64,000 nucleotides of DNA from Blastomussa wellsi (Eukaryota > Cnidaria > Anthozoa > Scleractinia > Plerogyridae), in assembly GCA_947652115.1 (NCBI GenBank), contig OX393565.1:6303881-6367880 (forward strand), given 5' to 3'. A program made the translations under genes and the position numbers. Positions 33,385 through 44,314 of the stretch are shown piece after piece. The first letter of the stretch is position 1, and the number at the start of each line of letters is the position of its first letter. The notes under the pieces are model-generated. The model saw only the letters and a list, made by a program, of their open reading frames with translations, made no database searches and had not been told where the DNA came from.

Positions 33385-34433
33385 ACATGATAGACCTGCA
33401 AGAGAATAAAACAAAAGTCTCAACACCAATCTCATAAGTGTTAGCAACCCACTCCAAAGTAAAATTACTCTAGTAAACTTCAAAGCACCAAATGTGACTA
33501 GACCATTGTGAACATATTCAAAAGCAAGTGAGTTAGACTCATCGCCTTACAACAAAATTCAAATTATCCTGCGAAATGCCATGTCAACATTTCCACGAGC
33601 AAATTATTAGCCACTAGAATGTATTTCTCACCCCAACACCTGAAGGATCTGGCCGGTCGACCAAATTTCCTTCGACTATTCTCCTCACAATCTCTTTGAG
33701 GCTCTCTGGGAATACGTAAGTGGGGCTCTTTGATTGCCCTGGCCTTTTACCCAACGTCTGTTTGCTTCCGTACTGAAATGAAAGACAACACTAAATATTA
33801 AAAGGAGGACTAGAAAACGAACGTATGACAATGAAATTGATTTCACGAGATTGAAATGCCTTTACGAACGATAAACATTTCAAGGTAAGTTTATATCTAA
33901 CCTGTGAACTAAGAGTTCTATATCAATTATCAGGTCTTTCGCCTTTGATTATTAAACAAGCGACCAATGCAAAAAGAAATGCTCAAACTCCACAGATGGA
34001 GAAGTCTGTTCGCAGGGAAACAATGAATCTGTATGAGGCGAAAATGCGGTGTGAAGATAATAAAGTTTGAAGATCAGATCGAGGGCTTGGGCTGAGACAA
34101 TTACTCGCAGAGAACTCTCGACAAAACAGAAAGAGTTCATTCAAAAATAACAGTAACACTGAACCTACCCAAAGTAAGCAGAATAGCCTTTTGTAAATTC
34201 TACTTCTTGCCTGATCTGGCGTCTCCCCTGTGTTGATTTTTTGCTGCCGCAGTAGTGCCATCAAACCAGGCGGCGCAGATCCATAACTAAACGTCACACA
34301 AAGCACAACATTGTATGATGGCCGTAGGAAAAATATAATATCTGAAAAAATACGAATTTACTTACCCATTACGTGAAAATTCAGCATTAAAAGCCTCAAG
34401 AGCAAGCTCAAGCGTGGTGCTATTTGCCGCCAT

Positions 34434-34925
34434 TGCAGTGAACTCGTAAATCTCCTCGTGTGCCAATAGTAGTGACCGCTGGCTGATATCGCGGGCACGT
34501 AGCAACCGCGGCAATCCTTCCGGTCCCTACCCGGTCCCCCAAAGATATTTTTGCGCCAAAATTCCCATTTTTCAACCCCGGATTATAGCCTTGTCTTATA
34601 AGATATCGTGAAACTAATTTCAGATATTAAAATCACTAGTAAAGGAAGGTTTTGTGCCCAATTTTCACTTAATTCAGAGGACCTCAAAATTTGCCAGTGC
34701 AAGTACCTTAACTCAAACTGCACAAATCATAGGCAATATACATTGTTAGATCTGATCGATCACCTTTAAATCTCAGGTTAGTGGTTATCGAATTAGCCAG
34801 CCAGGGTTTCATCAGCTTAACGATTTGATCGCTTCTGTATTTATGAACCACAAGTACTTACTAAGGAACCGACTGCAAAGGTGATAATTTCCCCACCTTA
34901 GAACAAACCAATTTGATTTTATATA
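34434..34925. other. 5' flank of the four-exon gene
   Basis: GC content rises at 34470-34540 (CCTTCCGGTCCCTACCCGG), compatible with a TATA-less promoter. No other gene seen. Confidence 0.35.
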
Positions 34926-34927
34926 TA

Positions 34928-35312
34928 CAGTATGTTGCTCTATTTCCGGACACTTTTTGCCTAAACCGTAATATCTTACCTCAAAACAACGCAAACAAGC
35001 TGAAATTCAGCCACAAGTTAGCTTCCACTTCTGGTAAGTAGGTCGTAAAGTTTCATCGCCTGAAGCTCTTGGATTCTTCGTAATTTTGGAAAGAGTTCAT
35101 CGATTTGGATTTTACCTACCTCGACTGAAAACTTTAGTGTTCCCGCATGAACGGAGCGTGGCTTGACCACGAAGGAATCAAACGAAAGCTGACTAGTCGA
35201 CAAGTCTTCGGAACATATCGATCGGATTTGTTTTGTTGTCTCAACAAAATACGGAATCGTTAAGTCGAAGTGTCCGGAAATAGGGGTGTCCGGGAAATAG
35301 GGCAACATACTG
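34928..35312. mobile_element. Pogo-like non-autonomous element, 385 bp
   Basis: TA-CAGTATGTTGCTCTATTTCC at the left is mirrored by GGGAAATAGGGCAACATACTG-TA at the right. TA target duplication plus CAGTA-type ends are typical of the pogo branch of Tc1/mariner. The right side holds a doubled sub-terminal CTATTTCCGGACAC. The internal minus-strand open frame (35018-35332) has no transposase motif. Confidence 0.75.
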
Positions 35313-35808
35313 TAATCTATTTCCAGAAGCACACATTTTTAATAGGAACGTATCCATTTTTTATGAAAGGCGTGGTCACTCTGTAGTTAGTGTTATGGTG
35401 CCATGGATTCCGAAGCGAGAGGCATGGGCACTAGCGTTTTTGGGTCAATATACCTCTCCTTCGCAAACAACTGTTAGCCAGGGAATTTTGGCAAAGTGAT
35501 CCAGCATATCCTGGCATCCGTCCGTGTCGCCCTCAGAGCCACTCAACCCTCAGCAAGCAGGCTGTGGCTCTGGGGACACATTATTCGATTGGATAGAATA
35601 TAACACAGGGAGTCCAATTAAATCAACCGCTTTAAACTAATTAACAACAAAGAGATTTTAAAACGGCTGCTGTGATCGGACTTCCTTTGTCAGACTCTAA
35701 CCGATCATGTGTCCTCAGAGTCATTTTTTGTGCTGATATTGAAAGACTGCGGAGTCGGCAGTCAGCCCTTTAACGGAGCAAAATGGTTAAAGGATATTTT
35801 TAAAAAGC
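35313..35808. other. Spacer, no gene seen
   Basis: No supported exon or repeat. Confidence 0.4.
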
Positions 35809-35832
35809 TTAACCCTTTCCTGCCCAAGCGTG

Positions 35833-35879
<47 letters not shown>

Positions 35880-35946
35880 AGGGAGACCCCTTGGGCAGTA
35901 AAGGGTTAAAAAACTATCTCCCTTAACCCTTTCCTGCCCAAGCGTG

Positions 35947-35993
<47 letters not shown>

Positions 35994-36060
35994 AGGGAGA
36001 CCCCTTGGGCAGTAAAGGGTTAAAAAACTATCTCCCTTAACCCTTTCCTGCCCAAGCGTG

Positions 36061-36107
<47 letters not shown>

Positions 36108-36174
36108 AGGGAGACCCCTTGGGCAGTAAAGGGTTAAAAAACTATCTCTCTCAACCCTTTCCTGCCCAAGCGTG

Positions 36175-36221
<47 letters not shown>

Positions 36222-36251
36222 AGGGAGACCCCTTGGGCAGTAAAGGGTTAA
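35809..36251. repeat. Tandem array of four MITE units (period 114 bp)
   Basis: Each unit is a 101-bp MITE that opens TTAACCCTTTCCTGCCCAAG and closes CTTGGGCAGTAAAGGGTTAA, followed by a 13-base spacer (AAAACTATCTCCC). Units start at 35809, 35923, 36037 and 36151. They are almost identical; the fourth opens TCAA in place of TTAA. The last unit has no full spacer. A MITE with TTAA-type ends is thus amplified together with one flank, which points to unequal crossing over or replication slippage and not to four separate insertions. Confidence 0.93.
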
Positions 36252-36760
36252 AACTGTCGATGCAACAAGGAAAACCTAATGTCGAAGAGTATAGTGCTAT
36301 ACTGAAACTATTGATTCTTGTATGCTATCACACATGACGAGGATGGATTGTAATTTGAAAAACATTGCCAATTTTTTCAAAGTTTTAAGCTATGCATTGA
36401 AAAAATCGCCCAAAAAATATTATGGTCTGCTTTCCCTGCTAACATTTCATCTGAATTCACCTTGGTGAGTCTGTTTGAGCATTTTGTGTACAATAACAGG
36501 CACAAAGCAGCGATTTTGGCAGGATTGACCCAAAACACGGCAAAAATCCCCGTGTTAATGCCCCCTTTAATTTTACCATTGCACCGACTTGACTGAATTG
36601 ATAATCAGCTAAGTGTTTCATTTGCACGCTGACCCAGCACAGCAGTTTCCTTGAAAATTTGTAACATCTTGTCCATTTGGAAGAGAACAGGAACAGAATC
36701 CGCAACCTGTTTTAGTTTTCATTTTAAAGTGTGTGACTATTGTAGTACATGCAGTTATAG
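36252..36760. other. Spacer, no gene seen
   Basis: The minus-strand open frame at 36457-36705 has no motif or splice support. Confidence 0.4.
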
Positions 36761-37128
36761 TAGGGAGTTTAATAAAACCGCAAAGGCAACGGGAACGGGA
36801 ACGTCGCTAAACAAAAGGTTTAAAAAGCAGAACAATGGCTTTGCGCGTGCGTTATAGTTATTGGTACATTTCTTTGCCGTCTTCTTCAAAACAACAACGT
36901 GAATGGACCAAACTCTGCTTTGTCTGCACAACGTGAACCACGAAGGCTAATTGTTTAAATTTCTATTTCTATTTATCGCTGAGTTTCTGATTCAATTTTG
37001 AGATAGTTTTGACAGTAAGAAACAGACTACATGACTTCAGAGTATCGAGAGAATCGTAGGTAAAATATAAATTCATTTTTAATCGACCTTTTTCTCGGCG
37101 TCGCCGTCGTGGTTTCTTAAACTCCCTA
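36761..37128. repeat. MITE-like element with TAGGGAGTTTAA ends
   Basis: TAGGGAGTTTAATAAAACCG and ...GGTTTCTTAAACTCCCTA are inverted copies. The right arm continues into CGGCGTCGCCGTCGTGG, the left into a diverged GCAACGGGAACGGGAACG. A related decayed piece is near 58180-58230. Confidence 0.6.
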
Positions 37129-37639
37129 ATAATTATTCTGATACGGGGTTTCTTAAAGGAGCTTTAATTCTTTTAATGAAGAGAGGAAGAGTTAAATTAT
37201 CTTCTCGAGAGTGTGGGGTACTGAGTTAGTATTGCTCCAAAAACAAATTATTTATCCTTGAATTGGAGTAATGTTTACTCTATTCCATAAGGGTAAATTT
37301 TGGAGCGATTTTCACGAGTTGAGGAGTTTAAAATAACCGGGAAAACTGAGTCCAGTAGGGCATTCGCATTGTAATTGGTGTATTTCAATTGTCATTGCAA
37401 GTAGTGCTAGTATTTCTGCAATAAGTGTACGTAAAACAAAAATAGAAGTATTTCTTTGAAAACTGCTGTGTACTAAAAATACACCTTTTGCTATATCAAG
37501 AATTCAACTTCCTTGGTTGGCCATTCCCGTTTCTGTCGCTGCCTTGAATACCGTGTACGTGACTCGCTTGTAACAGGGGTTCGTCGAATATACATTTTTT
37601 AATGTCGTTTTATTATGTGCTATTTTTACTCGTTAACCT

Positions 37640-37864
37640 GCTGGGCACGTTCATATTCGTGTGTCAAAACAATCAGAATTAAAATTTAATGATATCAAGG
37701 ACTTCCTCGATTCAGATTATATTCAGATATTATTAATCTTATATTATTAGTTTTAGTCTCTTTTTATGTCTGTACAAACACGCCCTCCATGGAAACCAGC
37801 TGAGTGTTGTTGGGGCTAGCGTGTTTCTTTTAATTAAATAAAGTATACCTACCTACCTACCTAC
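37640..37864 (+). mobile_element. LINE 3' end with ACCT tail
   Basis: The 3' UTR-like ACGCCCTCCATGGAAACCAG...GTGTTTCTTTTAATTAAATAAAGT is followed by ATACCTACCTACCTACCTACC. This is the tail structure of the CR1-like LINEs. No ORF part remains. Confidence 0.7.
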
Positions 37865-40790
37865 CATAATTCCTGTTCCTTTTTGCGCGCTATGATAACT
37901 TTACTCGTAACACTGAAGACTTCGGATAGGTTCTCATTTAACAAATTAAAATGCAAACGTTCCATCATTAAAAGTATACCCTATCACTAAAGATAAATGA
38001 TTTCTTAGAATTCTGCTACATTACCAGAACGCAGTTAACGATTACAAGGAATCCTTCGTTACAACTTCCGCAGGATATAGGTACACAGGAACTTTAAAAA
38101 CGTGGACACGCGCTTTTAATAATTTATGTACCATAATGTTAACCCGAACATGATGCTTGTCAGAGCGTTAGAAACGTAATGCAGTGGATCGGAACCCCAG
38201 CATTGTGCATCCTTACTGCGCAGTATTTTACGCCTAATTAGCGGGTACAAAAACAAAATGGCGGCCTTTTTATATGGCTTGGCTTGCGAAAGAGACAAAT
38301 TGTCGCATTTCCCGTTGACTGTTGTTTCCCAAGTGCCGAATGCGTAATTGGTTCGAGAGGCCGAAAATATATGATATATGATATCATGAAAATATGACTT
38401 CAGGTTCCAGAGACTGGTGCCGAAATTGAGTTTTAATTTACTCTCCATTCTCTCTACCAAACCAAACTGTTTCCCTCGCGTTTTCTTAGCTAGTTCTGAG
38501 TACGGCAGCTTATCAGCTTAATTACGTTTTCTAAATGGACAGGGATGATTTTTTCGCATTTTCGACTTTTTGCGGGAAATTTCCCAAATCAACGGTGCTA
38601 GTCTTGTCGCGGTATGTAATTTTCCGGTTTATAAATTTTTGTTACATCAGCAATTCAAAGGCCGTAAATTTTAGGTAACTTGAATGTTAGCTAGTTCCTT
38701 AATGTTATTCATCTCCTCGCCTTTTATAAATTAGATGAAATGTCCCGAGGTGCCGATTATATTCACCGATATCGAAGCCATCTTGTCGCGGACTGCAATT
38801 CACTAGTGCAATTGCTTTTATTCTAGCAGTTTCCCCGCTATAAATTCATTAAAAATGTCTCTTCACAGTAGTTTTTCCCCAAAGTTTTCTATTTTTCTAG
38901 GAATAAAACACGTAGACCATTGCGGGTCACATTTTCCAATGTGGTTGCCATCTTGAAATTGTCGCGCATCGCAACCAGCTTCCTCAGAGGAAACTTTATT
39001 GCCCATTTGGGAACTCTCGACTCGAGCTCAGGTAATCAATTTCCTTTAATCTTATGGCATTGTTGAAATGCAGCTTATCTTTCGTGTGAGACAGCAAGTC
39101 CCGCAGCACGCACTAAATACCTCGCTTTGTCAGTCAGCCAATCAGAATTATTTCTGCCATATGTTGCCTATTAACCAAACAGCTCTTGTAGGAATGATTC
39201 GATGGCAGCTAAGCTGGTTGAAGGGGCAAAGATTTTGCCAAGTGAAAAGAAATGTTCCCTCATTCTGCTTTTCTATTTTTTTTTATCCATGCAGCGCGCT
39301 TACTCAAATAAAGTGAGCTTTGCAAAACAAAAATGTACGTGGCATGAACATGGCTTAGTTTTTCTCGGCAGAACAATAAGGCTAAATAACCAAATTACAT
39401 ATTATAAATATACATTTATTTTTCATTATGAGTTGTCCTTGGCGTCGCCTTCGTAATTGTTTAAGTTCCAAATATCCATTGACCTCCACTATGATGCGTT
39501 TCCCATAATCTTTGTAGGTAATCGATTGCAGTAATCCCGTTTGGGCCTCAAAAGTAAATAATTTATTATTCGTCCCAAGGCGACTGAAGGCTGGCATTTC
39601 GCTAGAGATCGATTTATTGAAAAATGAATTTAACTCGAACTGAAATTGAAAATAACAGCTGGTCAATTGTATATGGCTGAAAAACTATACGGAAATTAAT
39701 CAATCTGCATGGAATTTTGCATTTCAGACTTCCTTTGTGATGATGTTGAGCCGAGTTTTTGGCTGGCTCATTTTGAATTTCAAATTTTAAAATAAAAGAA
39801 GCGATTGCATGCATGCAGTTTCAAATCCTTTGATTTCTGGAAACGTTTCCATATCGCTAATTAATACGAATTACATTGCAAAGCAATTACACTGCAAAGC
39901 TGCTAAGGCGCAGATGCAGCGAGATTGTTGGTGCGTCCACGTTGTTTATGTTTCTACTTTATACTCTGGTAATATGTCAAATACGTTTCCAAAAGTTTAG
40001 ATAATTAATTTCTACAAATAGTGTCTTAGATTTATCGCCTGCGCAAGTTTGAACAGTACACTCGACACATGCTGCACCACCTTCATGCTTACCAAAAAAG
40101 CGAACACTCCTTTATGAATTTCTGCAAACAACAATCAATGGATACAATACAATCACAGTTTCTTTTTATTTTCATTATTTTGTACAGACGCTCGAATTCG
40201 GCCTTGGTTTCATCGAATGTTTATTGGGGCTGCTAGCCGAAATTTTATCATTTACACGAGTAATATGTTGAGTATGGGCACACTTTCCCACTACCTCGAC
40301 GTGAAATATGTAGTACTGAAGTACAATCTGACTGCGATAAATTTATGTAACATTTTCAAGAATGCTTTAAAATCAAATTTGAAATACGGACATTTCTTAC
40401 ATAGCTGTTGCATTCAATTGTATTTTTTTCTCCCTGAATTCTTCAATACTTTTTACCAAAAAACCATTATCCGATATCTTGTTTAACGTATATGTTTTAC
40501 CTCGTTGTTCTAATACCTTTCCAACTGTTTCCCGGTGTGTTTAATCCTATTCGATTTTACCAACTTAATCAAAATACAAACAACGCTGTTTGCCTGAAAT
40601 ATATACACTGCGTTCGACGTTACGTAACAGTCACTCCCGAAGTAAAGTCAAAGACACGCATATCTATCATTTTTAGAATCGTTTTCGCGTACCGTTAGCT
40701 TTGCATGGTATCCAAAACCGTTCTATCTAGAGGGCTGCTTTCAATCTGTCTCCAGCAAGTCTTGTAAGTGCTTTTCGTTTAAATTCGTCT
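37865..40790. other. Spacer, no gene seen
   Basis: Holds one copy of a dispersed repeat (38207-38299). Three loosely related CTTGTCGCGG-type segments occur between 38600 and 38980. None of the open frames looks like a gene. Confidence 0.4.
38207..38299 (+). repeat. Dispersed repeat, copy 1
   Basis: GCATCCTTACTGCGCAGTAT...CGCCTAATTAGCG...AAAATGGCGGCCTTTTTATATGGCTTGGCTTGCG matches 47487-47580 closely. It contains AAAATGGCGGCC, a YY1-like word. Confidence 0.8.
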
Positions 40791-41201
40791 TCAAAGCAGG
40801 TGCATTTCGAAGAGGAGACGCCGCGTAACAAGCAGCTCTCGGTATCCCCGCAGACTAACACCAGCATCGTTCAGAATGTACCTCTCCATTTCTTCACAAA
40901 TGGCGTGCCTTCTGCAGCGCGCGGGCAGCACTTCTTTCTCTGCGTCAATCCCTTCATCTTCGTCGACAGCAGCTGCGTTGAATTTTGCCGCCTCGCGTGA
41001 TCCTCTGTAGCGATTTCTGGCAAATTCGTCGAAGTCTTCCGCTGACGCTCGCACGTTTTCTTTGCGAGATTTCGACGACAAGGAACGCGAATCCTCAATT
41101 TCTTCTTGCGCCGCGAGTTTTTTGTACCTTCGTGAGCGCATGCTGAACCGACGAGAAACGCAGCCGTGAATTCTCCGATTCTCCGCCTCTCTGGTTCTCA
41201 T
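40791..41201 (-). CDS. Small basic protein of unknown function (paralogue of the 44315-45688 gene)
   Basis: 136 residues from ATG 41201 to TGA 40791. The N-terminal half is Arg-rich (SRRFSMRSRRYKKLAAQEE) and the middle is charged. The last 40 residues (RRHAICEEMERYILNDAGVS...) align without gaps with the last 40 of the 457-residue gene 3 kb upstream. Eighteen positions are identical, including A-x-C, ER, N-x2-G, SLR, R-x2-LV, L-x-E and the final LL before the stop. A TTTTTTAG just before the ATG could be a splice acceptor, so the true start may be in an upstream exon. No signal peptide or membrane segment. I recognise no domain; nuclear or nucleic-acid binding is only a guess from the charge. 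Confidence 0.65.
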   Translation of the reverse strand: MRTREAENRRIHGCVSRRFSMRSRRYKKLAAQEEIEDSRSLSSKSRKENVRASAEDFDEFARNRYRGSREAAKFNAAAVDEDEGIDAEKEVLPARCRRHAICEEMERYILNDAGVSLRGYRELLVTRRLLFEMHLL

Positions 41202-44200
41202 CGTGCCCCCTTGTGCTAAAAAACCAAGCGTTTAACCCTTGCAACTCTCTTTATTCCTAATGAGTGGAATCAGGAGGTTGAAGCGCTTCGACTACTTGCA
41301 CCGGAGAACGACTGGAACTGCGAGGATCGTCGTGTCTTTAGCTTTGACGGCCTTCTATTTGAAAAACGCGTTTAAAACTGGCAGGTTTGCATATTAATCA
41401 AACAAAGGGCGCCAACAATAGATACACCTGTCGCTAAAGCCGAATATTATTTAAATAAAAAGGGTTTTTGCCCAATTTTCACAAACAGCCACAAAATTGA
41501 AAATCATCCCAGGTCAAAACAAGTTCTTTCTTTTCCTTAGGGGAAGGAAAACAAAATTTAAGGAAATCAAAAAAACAAAACCTCATTGCCTCATCTGCGT
41601 GAAAGAAGAAACTGCTTTAAATATTGTTTACATTTCGAACACATTTTAGAATTTAGAATTTGAAAAACATTTCAGATTAACGTCTTTGAGGTGTCGAATG
41701 ACAAAACCACTTTTAGAACTTGACAGATTGGGAAAGCTTCGATTTTCTCCTCGACGGAATAATTTTGATTACCTTAGTATTTCTATTGGAGACTAGTTCG
41801 CCTTATTGTTCAAACTCATCTCAATTTTGTTAGTGTGAATATCGATCGCAACGATTCAAACTATATATGGCCTATCGCGACGTACGTACTCTTGACGGCT
41901 TGTAATTTATTCACACATTTCCAAGCAGCTTGATGAATCGTCAAATTCTCAATGCTAAAATTTCAACTGAAATGATGTTTGGCAGTCAGAAATGAGAAAT
42001 TGTATTTCGACGATGGTTTTAAAGAAACCGCTGGAACATTGACTCGAATGAAATTTATTCCACAAAGTTAACAACGTCATATTATAAATGGAAAAACATC
42101 GTCTTTTAAAAGTATGGTGCAATATGGTCGAAGTTTCTGAGGAGAATACTACACGTACCTGTGGAAACAACTGTTCGCCTCTGATGTTGCCATCGTTACC
42201 ATCTCGCTTCGGTGACGACGCCAAAAAAGTCCTTTTACCTCTTAATTTTCGTACAATTTAAAAATAAAATGATGGGGAGCACACATTGTGTATATAGGTA
42301 ATTATTCCTCAAAAATAAAAGTATAGGCCATTTTCAGGCCACATGGAGCTAGCCCTAAATTGCTTCAAAACTAATCAGAGTGGTAGATATCGCTGAGTAA
42401 ATATGTGGACGATTGCCAGAATGATATTAGTCAAGTCCTTCTGCACAGTCCTTGGCATTAGCCTCCATGAAGCCAGTTTTACTACAGTGCCCTTGCCTTA
42501 GATTAGAAGCACCGAAACGCAGTTTCAAGTAACATATTAGAAAGATGGTAAATTTGAATGATCTGTTTGCAAATAGGATCGTCTTCGCGTTTTGAAATGC
42601 TCTTTCTTCTTGATTAAAAGGGGGTAAATAAACAAGGTGATTGACGTCGGTTAAACTGCATAATCGAAAGCTCACCTACGCGAGTTTAAACTACCTGCAC
42701 TTCAATGGACGAAGATAAAACTATTCAGCGACCCATTTCAAATAAAAACATTTTTATTTCGGAAACGTTGAAGTTTGGCTAATTCCTTTGATTGGCCTAT
42801 CTGTTTGTTCAACAAATGTGCAATACCAACTTTCCATTTGTTATCTAACCGGTAACAGACAAACGGCACAAGATTACTGAAACACTCGAGTGGCTTTATG
42901 AATGTTGATTTTCCCGTAGACAAGTGGTCTAGATTTAAAATGAAAGCACCATCTCATAATTATTGTTGTCACTAAAGTTGCATGTGAATTTGATCTTACT
43001 GCGCAAACTAAGGCGCGCTTGTTTGTAGTTGAAGAAAGACTAAATAACCCACGGTTAAAGGTTGTTTTATTGTCCTGGCGACGGAGTCTGATTCATAAGA
43101 GCGCATACGACCCAGTAAAAATCGAAGATCGTTCCATTTTCGTCCAGTTCCACTTCTAGTTGGTAGCGGAGCTCCGTTACGCGAAGAGCGCCAACGGAGC
43201 ACAATGGTTAAGAGAAATCCGTCAAGCCCAGAAAAGTTGGTTGTCACGTGACCGTACGATCGTCCATCCGTCCGTCCGTACAGATTATGGGGGGGGGGGG
43301 AATTGGAAGTCACATTTGAACGCACGGGGGAGGAAAATGCCAACTCTTATTGACAATTGACCAGATGGCGGGCTCAGATTTAGAATTCATCGATATTACG
43401 TGTTTTTTTTAAGCTGACCGTTGACCAGGTATTGTTTTTTTTTATTGATCACGGGCTCAGGTTCGAAATGTTTTTTCTTGGCTCAAGAAAATGTTTTTTC
43501 TTGGCTGGTAATTTTTCATGGTCATTCTCAGCGGAAATTCTGTAATAGGAGTGGTTCTTATTTATTTCGGCTGTGGAATCTTTATTGAGAAATTGCGCAC
43601 GGTAGTACTTTGAATGAACGCATTTTCACAAATTAAGAACCATAAAAAATACGGAGCTCTGCTTTTAGGCTTGGCTACTTCTATATCAATACCCTGTCGT
43701 TTGCGATCCATCAATGATCATACTAGATAGACAGAGTAGCAAGCATAGAGCGACAATTAATTGTGTGTCGTCAAACTACAACGAACCAATCAAAACTCGA
43801 AGTAATTACGTGGCTGACACAATGCGCGGGAAAGGTGTGCGCGCGAGAGTAACGCTTGGTTTTTATTTTACTTCCGATTGGCTAAAAAAAGTGACACGAG
43901 GTTTTTAAACCAATCACTGAGAGTAGTAATGCAAAACTAAAGCAATTCGCTAAATAGAAAACCGCTCTAACTGAGGAAGAACAAACCAATCATAATGCCA
44001 GTTTTCAGGCCCTCCGAGTACCTCAGTCCTGCCTGTGACAGTCCTGCCTCTCACGCGATTAGCAGATAATTGCCAGAATTGCATTGAAAACTATCACAGC
44101 CCATCAACTACTAGTCGATTCATCTCTATTTTGCCAAGCATTTGAATGTCACTGATTAACGACTATTCCTACTCGATATTGTTAATCGACCGACAGGACC

Positions 44201-44314
44201 GCCTTTTGTTGTAACGCGAGTAATTGCCGTCCGTGATTTCAGAACGCAACGGAGATGTTCTCGGTCTCGAGTCTCTGCAGTTCGGCTTAGTTACAGACAG
44301 GTTGCCTTCTCGCA
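41202..44314. other. Spacer between the two paralogues
   Basis: A possible short first exon on the minus strand near 42151-42224 has a donor (CCACAG-GTACGT), but its frame does not fit the downstream gene. Also present: a poly-G tract (43291-43302) and the second copy of the 15.4-kb dispersed repeat (43525-43690). Confidence 0.4.

Larger units (their letters stand above)
32356..34433 (-). pseudogene. Four-exon gene of unknown function, last exon cut by an hAT-like element
   Basis: Exon 1 (34433-34366) starts at an ATG in good context (GCAATGG; MAANSTTLELALEAF) and ends GG-GTAAGT. Exon 2 is 34286-34169 (GTTTAG acceptor, GTAGGT donor). Exon 3 is 33772-33632 (TTTCATTTCAG acceptor, GTGAGA donor). 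Exon 4 starts at 33395 after TTTTATTCTCTTGCAG. It is interrupted after 19 bases by the element and resumes at 32414, ending at TAG 32356-32358. With the element and one 8-bp target copy ignored, all phases agree (68, 118, 141 and 78 nt) and give 134 residues with no internal stop. The visible protein is soluble: exon 2 has LMALLRQQKINTGETPDQAR, exon 3 has a basic YGSKQTLGKRPGQSKSPTY, exon 4 a Lys/Ser-rich tail. I recognise no domain. In this haplotype, exon 4 would read into the element. Confidence 0.8.

Noticed and set aside
35018..35332. 104-residue minus-strand frame
   Set aside because: It lies within the pogo-like element and includes its terminal repeat; no transposase motif.
35809..36251. 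Regularly spaced repeats resembling a CRISPR array
   Set aside because: Units are 101 bp with identical 13-bp spacers and inverted ends, in eukaryotic DNA; this is a tandem MITE.
42151..42224. Possible first exon for the 136-residue gene
   Set aside because: The CCACAG-GTACGT donor is good, but the phase does not fit the acceptor-like TTTTTTAG before 41201.
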